Position numbers and translations under genes: made by a program. Positions 9,662-18,446 of a stretch of DNA of 64,000 nt are shown here, piece after piece (position 1 is the stretch's first letter; every line of letters begins with the position of its first letter). The notes beneath the pieces were generated by a model that was given only the letters and a program-made list of their open reading frames with translations, was not told the origin of the DNA and did not search any database. Source of the DNA: Bacteroides rodentium JCM 16496. GTDB taxonomy: Bacteria > Bacteroidota > Bacteroidia > Bacteroidales > Bacteroidaceae. Location of the stretch: contig NZ_BAKJ01000005.1 in NCBI RefSeq assembly GCF_000614125.1, positions 62,001 through 126,000 on the forward strand. Reading direction: 5' to 3'.

Positions 9662-9689
9662 CAAAAGTACAGAAAAAAGCCTACCTTTG
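9662..9689. promoter_or_regulatory. Divergent -7 boxes for dus and the U32 gene
   Basis: TACCTTTG at 9682-9689 on the plus strand lies 21 bp before the U32 start. TACTTTTG on the minus strand (9662-9669) lies 20 bp before the dus start. Both match TAnnTTTG. The spacing to any TTTG -33 box is imperfect. Confidence 0.55.
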
Positions 9690-9710
9690 CATACTCTAAT
9701 TCAAAAAGAA

Positions 9711-11002
9711 ATGATGAAACACTCAATCAGTGACTTCGAAATCATGGCACCGGTAGGCTCGCGCGAATCTCTTGCAGCAGCCATACAAGCTGGTGCCGAC
9801 TCCATCTACTTCGGTATAGAGAACCTGAACATGCGTGCCCGTTCGGCAAATACCTTCACTATCGACGATTTGCGGGAAATAGCCCGGACGTGCGACGAAC
9901 ATGGCATGAAGAGCTACCTCACCGTCAATACCATTATATACGACCATGACATTCCGCTGATGCGTACCATTGTAGATGCGGCAAAGGCGGCAGGCATCTC
10001 GCAGTCATTGCCGCTGATGTGGCAGTGATGAGCTATGCCCGGCAGATAGGGCAGGAGGTACACCTCAGCACACAGCTCAACATCAGCAACGTGGAAGCCT
10101 TGCGCTTCTATGCGCAGTTTGCCGATGTGGTGGTGCTGGCGCGTGAGTTGAATCTGGAGCAGGTGGCAGAAATCTACCGCCATATCCGTGAGGAGAATAT
10201 CTGCGGACCCAACGGAGAGCAGATACGTATAGAGATGTTCTGCCACGGTGCCCTTTGCATGGCAGTCAGCGGAAAGTGTTATCTCTCATTGCATGAAATG
10301 AACCACTCCGCCAACCGCGGTGCCTGCATGCAGGTATGCCGCCGCAGCTACACGGTGCGCGACAAGGAGACGGATGTGGAATTGGAGGTGGACAACCAGT
10401 ACATCATGTCCCCCAAAGATTTAAAAACTATCCACTTCATGAACAAGATGCTGGATGCAGGTGTTCGTGTTTTCAAAATAGAAGGACGTGCCCGCGGACC
10501 CGAGTACGTGCGCACGGTAGTGGAGTGCTACAAAGAAGCCATCCGTTCCTATCTGGACGATACATTCACCGATGAGAAGATTGCCCGGTGGGACGAACGC
10601 TTAAAGACTGTCTTTAATCGTGGATTCTGGGACGGCTACTACCTGGGACAACGCTTGGGCGAATGGACCAAGAACTACGGCTCTGCCGCCACCGAGCGTA
10701 AAATCTACGTAGGCAAGGGCATCCGCTACTTCTCCAACATCGGTGTAGCAGAGTTCCTGGTAGAAGCAGCCGAAGTGAGCGTAGGCGACAAGTTGCTGAT
10801 TACGGGTCCCACAACGGGTGCCGAATTCGTCACTTTGGATGAGGCACGCGTCGACCTGAAGCCCGTGCAGACCGTAAAGAAAGGCCAGCATTTCTCGATG
10901 AAATCGGTGAAAATACGTCCCAGTGACAAACTCTACAAGCTGGTCAGCGTAGAGGAACTGAAGAAGTTCAAAGGCTTGGATGTGGAGAAACAACGTGGCT
11001 AA
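9711..11002 (+). CDS. Peptidase U32 family protein (YegQ/TrhP-like), frameshifted
   Basis: Member of the U32 family, whose bacterial members are now mostly linked to RNA hydroxylation (TrhP, RlhA) or to collagenase-like activity. Visible are the N-terminal EIMAPVGSRESL, GADSIYFGI, the central cysteine-rich signature GKCYLSLHEMNHSANRGAC, and MSPKDLKTI. The frame breaks at 10000: GISQSLPLMWQ stops, while the second part reads MSYARQIGQEVHLSTQLN. One added G (TCGCAG to TCGGCAG) restores GISAVIAADVAVMSY and 430 residues. The start at 9711 (MMKHSISDFE) follows the promoter box closely. Confidence 0.9.
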
Positions 11003-11033
11003 GTATCAAATAGTAAATAGTCCAATAGTAAAT

Positions 11034-11450
11034 ATGAATTATATCTATGAACTCCCCATGAAGGTGCGCGACTATGAATGCGACCTGCAAGGCATCGTCA
11101 ATAATGCCAATTATCAGCATTATCTGGAGCATACGCGCCATGAGTTTCTGTTGAGTGCCGGCGTCAGCTTTGCCGGACTGCACGAGCAGGGGGTAGACCC
11201 GGTAGTGGCACGTATCAATATGGCTTTCAAGACTCCCCTGAGGAGTGGTGACGAGTTTGTCTCCAAACTCTACATGAAGAAGGAGGGCATCAAGTACGTC
11301 TTTTACCAAGATATCTTCCGTGCTTCCGACGGCAAAGTCTGTCTCAAAGGCATAGTCGAAACCGTATGTGTGGTGAACGGACGGTTAAGCGACAGCGAAC
11401 TGTTCGACCGTCTCTTTGCCCCTTATCTCAATCCGTGTGAATCTGTGTAA
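11034..11450 (+). CDS. Acyl-CoA thioesterase, hotdog fold (4HBT/YbgC type)
   Basis: Small hotdog-fold thioesterase of 138 residues. The motif VRDYECDLQGIVNNANYQ carries the catalytic aspartate region, followed by YLEHTRHEFL. Such enzymes hydrolyse acyl-CoA or 1,4-dihydroxynaphthoyl-CoA; the substrate is not evident. The ATG at 11034 gives the normal family N-terminus. The last codons run into a TCCGTGT/TCTGTGT-type repeat that continues to the dprA start, so the C-terminus (NPCESV) may be derived from the repeat. It sits between the U32 gene and dprA on the same strand. Confidence 0.85.
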   Translation: MNYIYELPMKVRDYECDLQGIVNNANYQHYLEHTRHEFLLSAGVSFAGLHEQGVDPVVARINMAFKTPLRSGDEFVSKLYMKKEGIKYVFYQDIFRASDGKVCLKGIVETVCVVNGRLSDSELFDRLFAPYLNPCESV

Positions 11451-11461
11451 TCTGTGGTGGA

Positions 11462-12580
11462 ATGAACAGTGACGAACGGATTTGCAGCATAGCTCTCACA
11501 CTTTGCCCCGGTATAGGACATATCGGGGCAAAGCGTTTAATAGAGGGTATGGGCAGTGCTGCCGAAGTATTCAGTCGGCGGAAGGAGCTCCCCGAAATCA
11601 TGCCCGGTGTGAATCCGGGGGTAGTGACGGCCCTTGATTGTCCCGCTGCCTTTCTGCGTGCCGAGCAGGAGATGGAGTTTGTAGAGAAGAACCGTCTTTC
11701 CTGCCTGACGTTGAAGGATGAGGCTTACCCTTCGCGCTTGCGTGAATGTGAAGATGCGCCGATTGTACTTTTCTTTAAAGGAAACACCGATTTCAACCGC
11801 CTGCATGTCATCGATATGGTAGGTACACGCCGTGCTACCGATTACGGCAAGCAATTCTGTGCCGACTTCCTGCGCGATTTGGCCGTTCTTTGTCCTGATG
11901 TGCTGGTAGTAAGCGGACTGGCTTACGGGATAGATATCCATGCCCATCGGGCCGCTTTGGCAAATCATCTCCCTACCGTTGCCGTGCTTGCTCACGGACT
12001 GGACCGCATCTATCCGTATGTTCACCGGAAAACAGCCATTGACATGTTGGCACAAGGCGGACTGCTGACCGAATTCCTTACCGGGACGAATCCGGACAAG
12101 CATAATTTCGTCAGCCGCAACCGTATTGTGGCGGGTATGAGTGATGCTACCATTGTGGTGGAATCTGCCGCAAAGGGAGGTTCCCTTATCACTGCAGAGT
12201 TGGCGGAGGGATATCATCGTGACTGTTTTGCCGTTCCGGGGCGTGTTACGGATGAATCTTCCATCGGTTGCAACCGGTTGATACGCGACAACAAGGCCGC
12301 CCTTATCCAGAGTGCGGAAGAGTTTGTGCAGATTATGGGCTGGGCCGTAGCGGAGCAGCCTGCCCGGACAGAAGGTATTCAGCGTAATCTCTTCCCGGAA
12401 CTGACGGAAGAGGAGGAGCTTGTTGTGCGCATCCTTATGCGGCAGGGAGACCTCCATATCAATGCGATGGTGGTGGAAGCGGACATACCCGTCAACCGGA
12501 TGAGTGCCTTGCTTTTTGAACTGGAGATGAAGGGAGTGGTCAAGGCAATGGTGGGCGGTGTCTATCACTTGCTGGCCTGA
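11462..12580 (+). CDS. dprA: DNA-processing protein DprA
   Basis: Cytoplasmic single-strand DNA-binding protein that loads RecA on incoming DNA. The 372 residues include an N-terminal HhH-like part (CPGIGHIGAKRLIEGMG), the Rossmann-like core with SGLAYGIDIHAHRAAL, VAVLAHGLDRIYP and FVSRNRIVAGMSD, and a C-terminal winged helix (VEADIPVNRMSALLFELEM). It is complete and intact. It begins 11 bp after the thioesterase stop, so co-transcription is likely. Confidence 0.95.
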   Translation: MNSDERICSIALTLCPGIGHIGAKRLIEGMGSAAEVFSRRKELPEIMPGVNPGVVTALDCPAAFLRAEQEMEFVEKNRLSCLTLKDEAYPSRLRECEDAPIVLFFKGNTDFNRLHVIDMVGTRRATDYGKQFCADFLRDLAVLCPDVLVVSGLAYGIDIHAHRAALANHLPTVAVLAHGLDRIYPYVHRKTAIDMLAQGGLLTEFLTGTNPDKHNFVSRNRIVAGMSDATIVVESAAKGGSLITAELAEGYHRDCFAVPGRVTDESSIGCNRLIRDNKAALIQSAEEFVQIMGWAVAEQPARTEGIQRNLFPELTEEEELVVRILMRQGDLHINAMVVEADIPVNRMSALLFELEMKGVVKAMVGGVYHLLA

Positions 12581-12599
12581 GTGCGGCAGGTCTCTTGCC

Positions 12600-13402
12600 T
12601 TATATGGACGGTTTCCCGTATTTCATGATGAACTTTTCCGGATGGTCCGTCGCTATGATGTCTACCCCCAGGTCGACAGCCTTCTGGTTCTCTTCCGTCT
12701 TGTCGTCCGGTCCCAGGACGAGTGCCAGTACCTGCAGATTGTGCTCACGGCATCTCTTTACGAATTGCGGGGTAAGGGAGTCAATCCAGACGACAGCGAT
12801 GTCGGGATGCAGTTCCTTTACGACATGCTCTATGTCCTTTTCACTTTTGATGTAGGCTTGCAGGGTTCTTACCTCGGGTGCCATCTTTCTGAAGCATTTG
12901 GCATGTTGCTCCTTGCTGAAGGTGAAGTTGCAGTTTTCCAGCATGCCTTCGTCCTTTATCAAGTTCAGTAATTGTTGCAGACTGCCGTTGCGGTAGTCGA
13001 TGGTGATTCTTAAACCGTGCTCTTTGGCCTTGCGTAGCAGGTCGGTAAGGCGTAGTACCCGTTGTCCGGCAAATCGGGGTGCAAACCAAGAGCCGGCATC
13101 CAGGGTATCGATGTCGGTGGACAGCCATTGGGAGATGGCACCGGTACCGTTGGTGGTACGGTCGAGGGTGGAATCGTGCAGTATGTAGAAGACACTGTCC
13201 TTACTGATGCAGACATCGCATTCTATATTGCCTACACCGTATTTGATGCACGAATCTACGGATGCCATTGTGTTTTCGGGAGCGATGGTGGCTGCACACG
13301 GTGTGCGCTGGTCAGGGGTATCTTGGTGGTGGCGGCAGGCTGTTGGGAACATCCTGCGGTAAGTAGGATTATGGAAAGCAATGCGAGTACCGGTTTTTTC
13401 AT
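12600..13402 (-). CDS. Glycerophosphodiester phosphodiesterase lipoprotein, frameshifted
   Basis: Periplasmic or envelope glycerophosphodiesterase with a TIM-barrel GDPD domain, releasing sn-glycerol-3-phosphate from glycerophosphodiesters. The true N-terminus is at 13402: MKKPVLALLSIILLTAGC is an SPII signal with a lipobox cysteine at residue 18. The frame breaks near 13297. Adding one G (CGTGTGCA to CGTGGTGCA) joins the signal to SAHRGAATIAPENTMAS, the conserved HRG...APENT catalytic motif; the shifted reading gives TPCAATIAPENT. Later motifs ECDVCISKDSVFYILHDSTL and IATDHPEKF fit. About 267 residues. Confidence 0.88.
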
Positions 13403-13501
13403 AATGGGCTCAAGTGGTGATGTTTTCTTCTTTAACAGTTATAAAAGCCATCGAAGATAGCTATTTTTTGTCATTCGGAGAAGCGTATGGGCATAAAAAA
13501 A

Positions 13502-13574
13502 GGAGTACCGCTGTACTCCAACCTTTGTTAACCTTAAATCTAATACTATGAAAAAAATCACATTGCAAATGTAA
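13502..13574. other. Hairpin, leader and 8-codon mini-ORF
   Basis: A perfect 7-bp hairpin (GGAGTAC-cgct-GTACTCC, 13502-13519) has an A-run on its left. On the minus strand it would look like a terminator. To the right follows a TTAACCTTAAATC leader and an ATG at 13548 reading MKKITLQM before a stop. This may be the start of a decayed gene. No function is assigned. Confidence 0.4.
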
Positions 13575-13582
13575 GGTTCCCA

Positions 13583-13771
13583 TTGTTATCTTCCAAATTT
13601 CAGGAGGTATCTGCTACTTCTTTTGTGTTTCTTTCACTGAATTTTACTGTTTCCGCACACGGATTGACTTTTTGGGATGCTATAAGGATTACTTTTGTCT
13701 ATATGACACTCGCTTTGGGATTGTATCTGGTCTTGGAAAAATCCGTTGGTAGCATTCAGAAGAAAGTATAA
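13583..13771 (+). CDS. Small hypothetical membrane protein
   Basis: Open frame of 62 codons with one strongly hydrophobic segment (AIRITFVYMTLALGLYLVLE) and a basic tail (SIQKKV). It matches no family I recognise. It lies in the 484-bp gap between the glycerophosphodiesterase and the fimbrial genes, just after the 8-codon mini-ORF. No clear ribosome-binding site is seen; Bacteroides rarely has one. It may be a real short protein or the 3' end of a decayed gene. Confidence 0.25.
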   Translation: MLSSKFQEVSATSFVFLSLNFTVSAHGLTFWDAIRITFVYMTLALGLYLVLEKSVGSIQKKV

Positions 13772-13858
13772 GTTGCAAATCTGTTTCAATCGTTTCACAG
13801 AACCTTTCAACCTTTGAAAAGAGTGATGGAAAGTGGGTTTTATTCGGTAATTATCTTC

Positions 13859-13866
13859 TACTTTTG
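13859..13866 (+). promoter_or_regulatory. -7 box (TACTTTTG) of the fimbrial operon
   Basis: TACTTTTG, matching TAnnTTTG, lies 20 bp before the DUF3575 gene start. No clear TTTG is found at -33. Confidence 0.5.
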
Positions 13867-13886
13867 TTTGTATACAACGCGAAATT

Positions 13887-14510
13887 ATGGGAAAACGCAT
13901 TTTTATATATGTCCTCTGGCTACTCCTTTTTTGCATGATGTCGGGGCAGGTAATAGGGCAGAATAAGTCGGCAGAATCCCATAACCATACTTGTAAAACG
14001 GTGCTGGCGTTAAAAAATAATTTGCTTTACGACCTGGCCTTGGCTCCGAACATAGAAGTGGAGCTGCCATTGGGAAAGAGGTGGTCTTTGAATGTTGAGT
14101 ACAAATGCCCTTGGTGGTCTGACAGCAGACGTGGTTTCTGCTATCAGCTCCTTTCGGGAGGGGCAGAGGCGCGTTACTGGTTGGGAAACCGCCATACGCA
14201 CGGAAGATTGTCCGGACACTTCCTGGGAGCATATGCCGAAGGAGGTACCTATGATTTTCAGTTGAAAAAGGAGAAGGGATACCGGGGGAAGTATTACGCA
14301 GCTGCAGGAATAACTTATGGATACGTGCGTCCACTGGCTCGGCATCTGGCGATTGAATTCAGTGTGGGCATTGGATACTTGGATACGGAGTACCGGAAAT
14401 ATACTTCTTATGGAAATGACTTGGTTTGGGTCAGCAGTGGAAAGTATCACTTTATCGGGCCGACAAAAGCAAAAGTTTCTTTGGTGTGGCTTCTAACATC
14501 GGGGAGATGA
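13887..14510 (+). CDS. DUF3575 domain protein, fimbria-associated
   Basis: 207 residues with a Sec signal peptide (MGKRIFIYVLWLLLFCMMSG) and the DUF3575 hallmark ALKNNLLYDLALAPNIEVEL, followed by amphipathic strands such as WSLNVEYKCPWW and AEARYWLG. The fold looks like an outer-membrane beta-barrel. DUF3575 genes sit at the head of Bacteroidales fimbriae (Mfa/Fim type) operons, as here, with DUF5119 and a fimbrillin following. Its stop overlaps the next start (ATGA). The exact role in fimbrial export or anchoring is not established. Confidence 0.85.
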   Translation: MGKRIFIYVLWLLLFCMMSGQVIGQNKSAESHNHTCKTVLALKNNLLYDLALAPNIEVELPLGKRWSLNVEYKCPWWSDSRRGFCYQLLSGGAEARYWLGNRHTHGRLSGHFLGAYAEGGTYDFQLKKEKGYRGKYYAAAGITYGYVRPLARHLAIEFSVGIGYLDTEYRKYTSYGNDLVWVSSGKYHFIGPTKAKVSLVWLLTSGR

Positions 14511-15489
14511 GTGGTATGAAAGAAGCACGGCATATGATTCTCTGGCTGCTCTTCGGACTGTTGCCAATGCTGGGAAGCTGTGACTTCCGCGATATGCTGG
14601 ATGATTATCCCGTTAGCGGAGTACAGATTAAATTGGATTGGAAAGGGGTGACGGATAAGCTGCCGCAGACCATGCGGATTGTCTTCTATCCGAAAGATAC
14701 TCAGGGGAAAAAGGTTGAAAGCTATCTGCCTGCCGGAGGGGGTGAGGTGAAGGTACCGCCGGGAAAGTATGCGGTGGTGGCCTATAACTTCAATACGGAG
14801 AGTATACAGATACGGGGCGACGAGAGTTATGAGACGATTGAGGCTTTTACGGGACACTGTACGGGGCTGGATGTGCACGAAGATATGGTTTGGTCGCCCG
14901 ACCCTTTGTATGTGGTGGCTTTGGACGAGGTGGAAATAAGGCAGAGTGATGTGGCGCTTCCGTTGGACTGGAAGCGGAAGCGGTAGTGGACCATTATTCC
15001 TTTGATATAAAGGTGGAAGGATGGGATAGAATATCGAGCATCATCTGCCATGTGGATGGTTTGAACGGAAGTTACTTTATAGGAAACCGTGCTTGCCATT
15101 TGAGCGAGGTACCTATATGTGTGGATACAAAGCGTGAAAACGGGCTTTTATGGGGGTATTTCTCCAGTTTTGTATTACTGAAAGATGCCAAGACCCGTGC
15201 GGATAGTCCTATGTTGCTGACACTGAAGATTGTGAAACGAGATAAAACGGTTCAAGAGGTGAAGGTGGACATCACGGAAGTGATTGAAACAGCTCCTCCC
15301 TCGGGAGGAGGCGAAGAAGAACCTGATGTGGACGTTCCTGGGTCGGAAATCCATATCGAGGTTCCCGTACCGGAGGACAAGGTTGTGGTGGATGATTTGG
15401 AACCGGGAACCGATGAAGGAGATGGAGGAATTGGTGGCGATGTGGATGATTGGGATGATGAGACGGATGTGGAGCTACCGGTGAATTGA
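14507..15489 (+). CDS. DUF5119 fimbrial lipoprotein with acidic tail, frameshifted
   Basis: Lipoprotein signal (HMILWLLFGLLPMLGSC) followed by the DUF5119 domain found in Bacteroidales fimbrial operons. The frame breaks at 14980 in LDWKRKR. Adding one G (AAGCGG to AAGGCGG) reads on as WKRKAVVDHYSFDIKVEGW, giving about 327 residues. The last 65 residues are extremely acidic and low-complexity (GGGEEEPDVDV, DDWDDETDVELP). Translationally coupled to DUF3575 by a 4-bp overlap. Probably a surface or anchor component; function inferred from context only. Confidence 0.82.
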
Positions 15490-15538
15490 TAGCAAACAGA
15501 CAAATAAATATATATATTAACTTTAATAACAGACAATT

Positions 15539-16507
15539 ATGAAGAAGGTCTTATTTTTGGCTTTGGCTGCAGCAGCAGTAATGAGTTGCTCGGAAAGTGA
15601 GGAGATAGAGAATGCCGGACAAAAGGCGGAGATTAAATTGGGAACAGTAGTGGGTAACACTACGAAAGCCACAGTGACTGATTTGCCGGAATTGCAGAAG
15701 GTAGGGTTCACTGTGTATGCTTATAATACGGGAGCAACAGCAATGGCCTCCGTTGCGACTTTTGATGCGATGAAGGAATTCATGGCAGATGTTAAGGTAA
15801 CCTATAGTGCTCCCGACTGGAGTTTGACTGGGGGGACATATTATTGGCCCATGACGGATAAATTGCAGTTCTTTGCTTACGGGAATCCGGGTACCGGAGC
15901 CTTGACGTACAATCAACCGGCTGCTGGTGCTATATATCCTTCCATTACTTATACGGTAGCAGATGTAGCTACCCAAACGGACTTGGTAGCCGCGAAAGTA
16001 ACGGATGCAACCAAGGCATCAAATGCCAGTGGGGTATCTTTGAAATTCGGCCATATACTGACCCAAATAAATTTCACTGTCAAGGCAGCCGACGCTTTGA
16101 CTTATAAACTGAAAACACTTACAATATCCGGCGTGCACAATAAGGGAACTTATGATTTTGATGGTTCAACATGGAAGTCACAAGAAGGAACAGCCACTTA
16201 TGCGCATACGATTGCCGGCGGTGCATTGGAGGTGAATACAACGGCTGTGGAAGTGAATGCAGCCTGGATGTTGATGCCTCAGACGTTGGACGCGAATGCC
16301 AAAATCAATGTTGTCTATGATATAGAGAAGGATGGTACTCTTCTTGATACTGTAACTTCCGCCATTGACTTGAATGATACACAAGCCTGGGGTGAAGGTA
16401 AAAAGATACGTTATACGCTGACGCTGGCCAATAAGGCGGCAAAAGTAACCTTTGCACCTGAAGTTGGTGCATGGAGTACGACTGATGATACGAACGTGGA
16501 AAAATAA
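15539..16507 (+). CDS. Fimbrillin family protein (major fimbrial subunit candidate)
   Basis: 322 residues starting with an SPII signal (MKKVLFLALAAAAVMSC). The mature part has the fimbrillin pattern: AEIKLGTVVGNTTKATV near the N-terminus, a TGGTYYWPMTDKLQFFAY strand and FGHILTQINFTVKA. Fimbrillins are exported as lipoproteins, cut by an arginine- or lysine-specific protease and polymerised by strand exchange. It is the last gene of the cluster and is followed by a strong stem-loop. No separate anchor or tip gene is seen, so this is a minimal locus. Confidence 0.85.
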   Translation: MKKVLFLALAAAAVMSCSESEEIENAGQKAEIKLGTVVGNTTKATVTDLPELQKVGFTVYAYNTGATAMASVATFDAMKEFMADVKVTYSAPDWSLTGGTYYWPMTDKLQFFAYGNPGTGALTYNQPAAGAIYPSITYTVADVATQTDLVAAKVTDATKASNASGVSLKFGHILTQINFTVKAADALTYKLKTLTISGVHNKGTYDFDGSTWKSQEGTATYAHTIAGGALEVNTTAVEVNAAWMLMPQTLDANAKINVVYDIEKDGTLLDTVTSAIDLNDTQAWGEGKKIRYTLTLANKAAKVTFAPEVGAWSTTDDTNVEK

Positions 16508-16553
16508 AACGGCACTGTTCGCAATAAAAACCTGAATTACTTCTATTTTATTC

Positions 16554-16597
16554 ATTCCCCGAAACTTCTTTATGAAAGTTTTCGGGGAATGTTTCTT
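16554..16597 (+). terminator. Rho-independent terminator after the fimbrillin gene
   Basis: Arms ATTCCCCGAAACTT and AAAGTTTTCGGGGAAT form a GC-based stem with a short loop, followed by GTTTCTTTT. It ends the fimbrial unit before the AraC gene. Confidence 0.75.
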
Positions 16598-16655
16598 TTA
16601 TGAGTATTATTTATCTATTTTTGTCACTGCAACAAACAAACAAATCTACTTGCCG

Positions 16656-17519
16656 ATGCCCAACTCTTCTGCTTGCAGAGGTAAAAAACAATGCGCTCAA
16701 TGTCCCAAGGCTGTGGACAATGCAATAATATATGCTTCTCATCCCAGGGGATTCCATCTGCCGGCACGGAAGTGTGAGGAAAATATTGTAATTTTCCTGC
16801 TGAAAGGAGAAGTGCTTGTCAACAGTAAGGAGTATGCGGGAACTGTGTTGCATGCAGGTGAGTTCATCCTTCAAGCCATTGGTTCCAAATACGAAATACT
16901 TGCCATGACGGATGTGGAATGCGTTTGTTACCGGTTCAGTAAGCCTGAATTCTTCTGTGAGGACCGGTATGACTATATTATGAAAGAGGTTACTCCTCCG
17001 TTGATATTCTATCCTTTGACCATTACTCCCGAGTTGCGGCTCTTTCTGGAAAGTTCCAAGGCCTATTTGTCCGAGGAGAAGATTTGCCGGGAAATGCTTT
17101 GTTTCAAACGGAAAGAACTTGCTTTCATTCTTGGAAATTACTACTCCGACTATGAGCTTTCCATGCTGATACATCCTCTTGCCCAGTATACTAATTCCTT
17201 CCACTACTTTGTCTTGCAGAATCATGCCAAAGTCAAGACAGTAGAGGAACTTGCCCAGTTGGGAGGATATACAGTAGCTACTTTCCGGCGTATATTCAAT
17301 TCTGTTTTTCATCAACCGGTGTACGAGTGGATGATGGAACGGAGGAAGGAAAGCGTGGTTTATGAACTTCGCTATACGGATGCTTCCATATCAGAGATTT
17401 GCTATAAATATGGCTTTGAATCGCTGCCTCATTTTTCCAATTTCTGCAAAAAGAATTTCGGGGCTTCTCCCCGTAGCTTGCGTGCCGGCAATTTATCTGA
17501 AGTAAACGGCATGTCATAA
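16656..17519 (+). CDS. AraC-family transcriptional regulator with N-terminal Cys cluster
   Basis: 287 residues. The C-terminal 100 residues are an AraC double helix-turn-helix (VEELAQLGGYTVATFRRIF and ASISEICYKYGFESLPHFS). The N-terminal part is cupin-like (GEVLVNSKEYAGTVLHAGEF). Near the start is C-x5-C-x2-C (residues of CRGKKQCAQC), plus a further cysteine in ARKCEEN. The same cysteines occur in the paralogue at 21290-22191. The ATG at 16656 gives the same N-terminus as the paralogue, so the earlier in-frame ATG is rejected. It probably controls the fimbrial genes upstream or the frd operon; the target is not shown. Confidence 0.82.
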   Translation: MPNSSACRGKKQCAQCPKAVDNAIIYASHPRGFHLPARKCEENIVIFLLKGEVLVNSKEYAGTVLHAGEFILQAIGSKYEILAMTDVECVCYRFSKPEFFCEDRYDYIMKEVTPPLIFYPLTITPELRLFLESSKAYLSEEKICREMLCFKRKELAFILGNYYSDYELSMLIHPLAQYTNSFHYFVLQNHAKVKTVEELAQLGGYTVATFRRIFNSVFHQPVYEWMMERRKESVVYELRYTDASISEICYKYGFESLPHFSNFCKKNFGASPRSLRAGNLSEVNGMS

Positions 17520-17522
17520 AAA

Positions 17523-17560
17523 AACTCCTCCGGCGGTTTCCCGGCAGAGGAGTCTCTTGT
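17523..17560 (+). terminator. Terminator after the AraC gene
   Basis: ACTCCTC...GAGGAGT stem with an inner CCGGC/GCCGG-like part, preceded by an A-run and followed by CTCTTGTG. It can act in both directions between the AraC gene and frdB. Confidence 0.6.
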
Positions 17561-17657
17561 GATATTAATCAAATATAGTGAAAGCTGAGTGATAAATCTG
17601 AGCTTGCTCAAAAGGTTTATCCGAAGCGCATCCTATATTATTTGCAGAAAGACCGGA

Positions 17658-18413
17658 TTAGTCTTTCAGTTTCGCAATGATAAAGTCGCGGTTCAGGCGG
17701 GCAATGTTGCTGATGGAAACATTCTTCGGGCATTCAGCTTCGCACGCACGAGTGTTTGTACAGTTACCGAAACCGAGTTCGTCCATCTTGCTCAACATAG
17801 CCTTGGCACGGCGCAATGCTTCCGGTTTGCCTTGGGGCAGCAGGTTCAGCTGGCTCACCTTGGCAGAAACGAACAGCATGGCAGAACCGTTCTTACAAGC
17901 AGCCACACAAGCACCGCAACCGATACAGCTGGCAGCATCCATAGCCTCGTCAGCGATGGGCTTCGGAATCAGGATAGCGTTGGCATCCTGGGGAGCACCG
18001 GTACGTACGCTGACGTAGCCGCCTGCCTGCATAATCTTGTCGTAGGCCGTACGGTCGACCATCAAGTCCTTGATAACCGGGAAACCGGCAGAACGCCACG
18101 GCTCAACGGTGATGGTATCGCCGTCGTTGAAACGACGCATATAAATCTGGCAAGTCGTAGCGCCGGTTGCAGGACCGTGGGGGTGTCCGTTGATGTAGAG
18201 CGAACACATACCGCAGATACCTTCGCGGCAGTCGTGGTCGAATACAACCGGTTCTTTACCTTCAGAAATCAGCTGTTCGTTCAGGATATCCAGCATTTCG
18301 AGGAATGAAGTATCGCCCGGGATATCTTTCATTTGGTATGTTTCAAAAGCGCCTTTTGCTTTCGGACCCTTCTGGCGCCATACCTTGAGCGTAAATGATA
18401 TATTTTTATCCAT
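17658..18413 (-). CDS. frdB: Fumarate reductase/succinate dehydrogenase iron-sulfur subunit
   Basis: 251 residues. The N-terminal [2Fe-2S] ferredoxin domain has the cysteines of CREGICGMC and a later TTC. The C-terminal domain has [11 protein letters not shown] and [12 protein letters not shown] for the [4Fe-4S] and [3Fe-4S] clusters. It passes electrons between the membrane quinone site and the FAD subunit. In anaerobic Bacteroides this complex acts as fumarate reductase making succinate. Last gene of frdCAB, 33 bp after frdA. Confidence 0.95.
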   Translation of the reverse strand: MDKNISFTLKVWRQKGPKAKGAFETYQMKDIPGDTSFLEMLDILNEQLISEGKEPVVFDHDCREGICGMCSLYINGHPHGPATGATTCQIYMRRFNDGDTITVEPWRSAGFPVIKDLMVDRTAYDKIMQAGGYVSVRTGAPQDANAILIPKPIADEAMDAASCIGCGACVAACKNGSAMLFVSAKVSQLNLLPQGKPEALRRAKAMLSKMDELGFGNCTNTRACEAECPKNVSISNIARLNRDFIIAKLKD

Positions 18414-18446
18414 TTTCTTTAATTCTTTAAATGTTCAACTTCCCGA

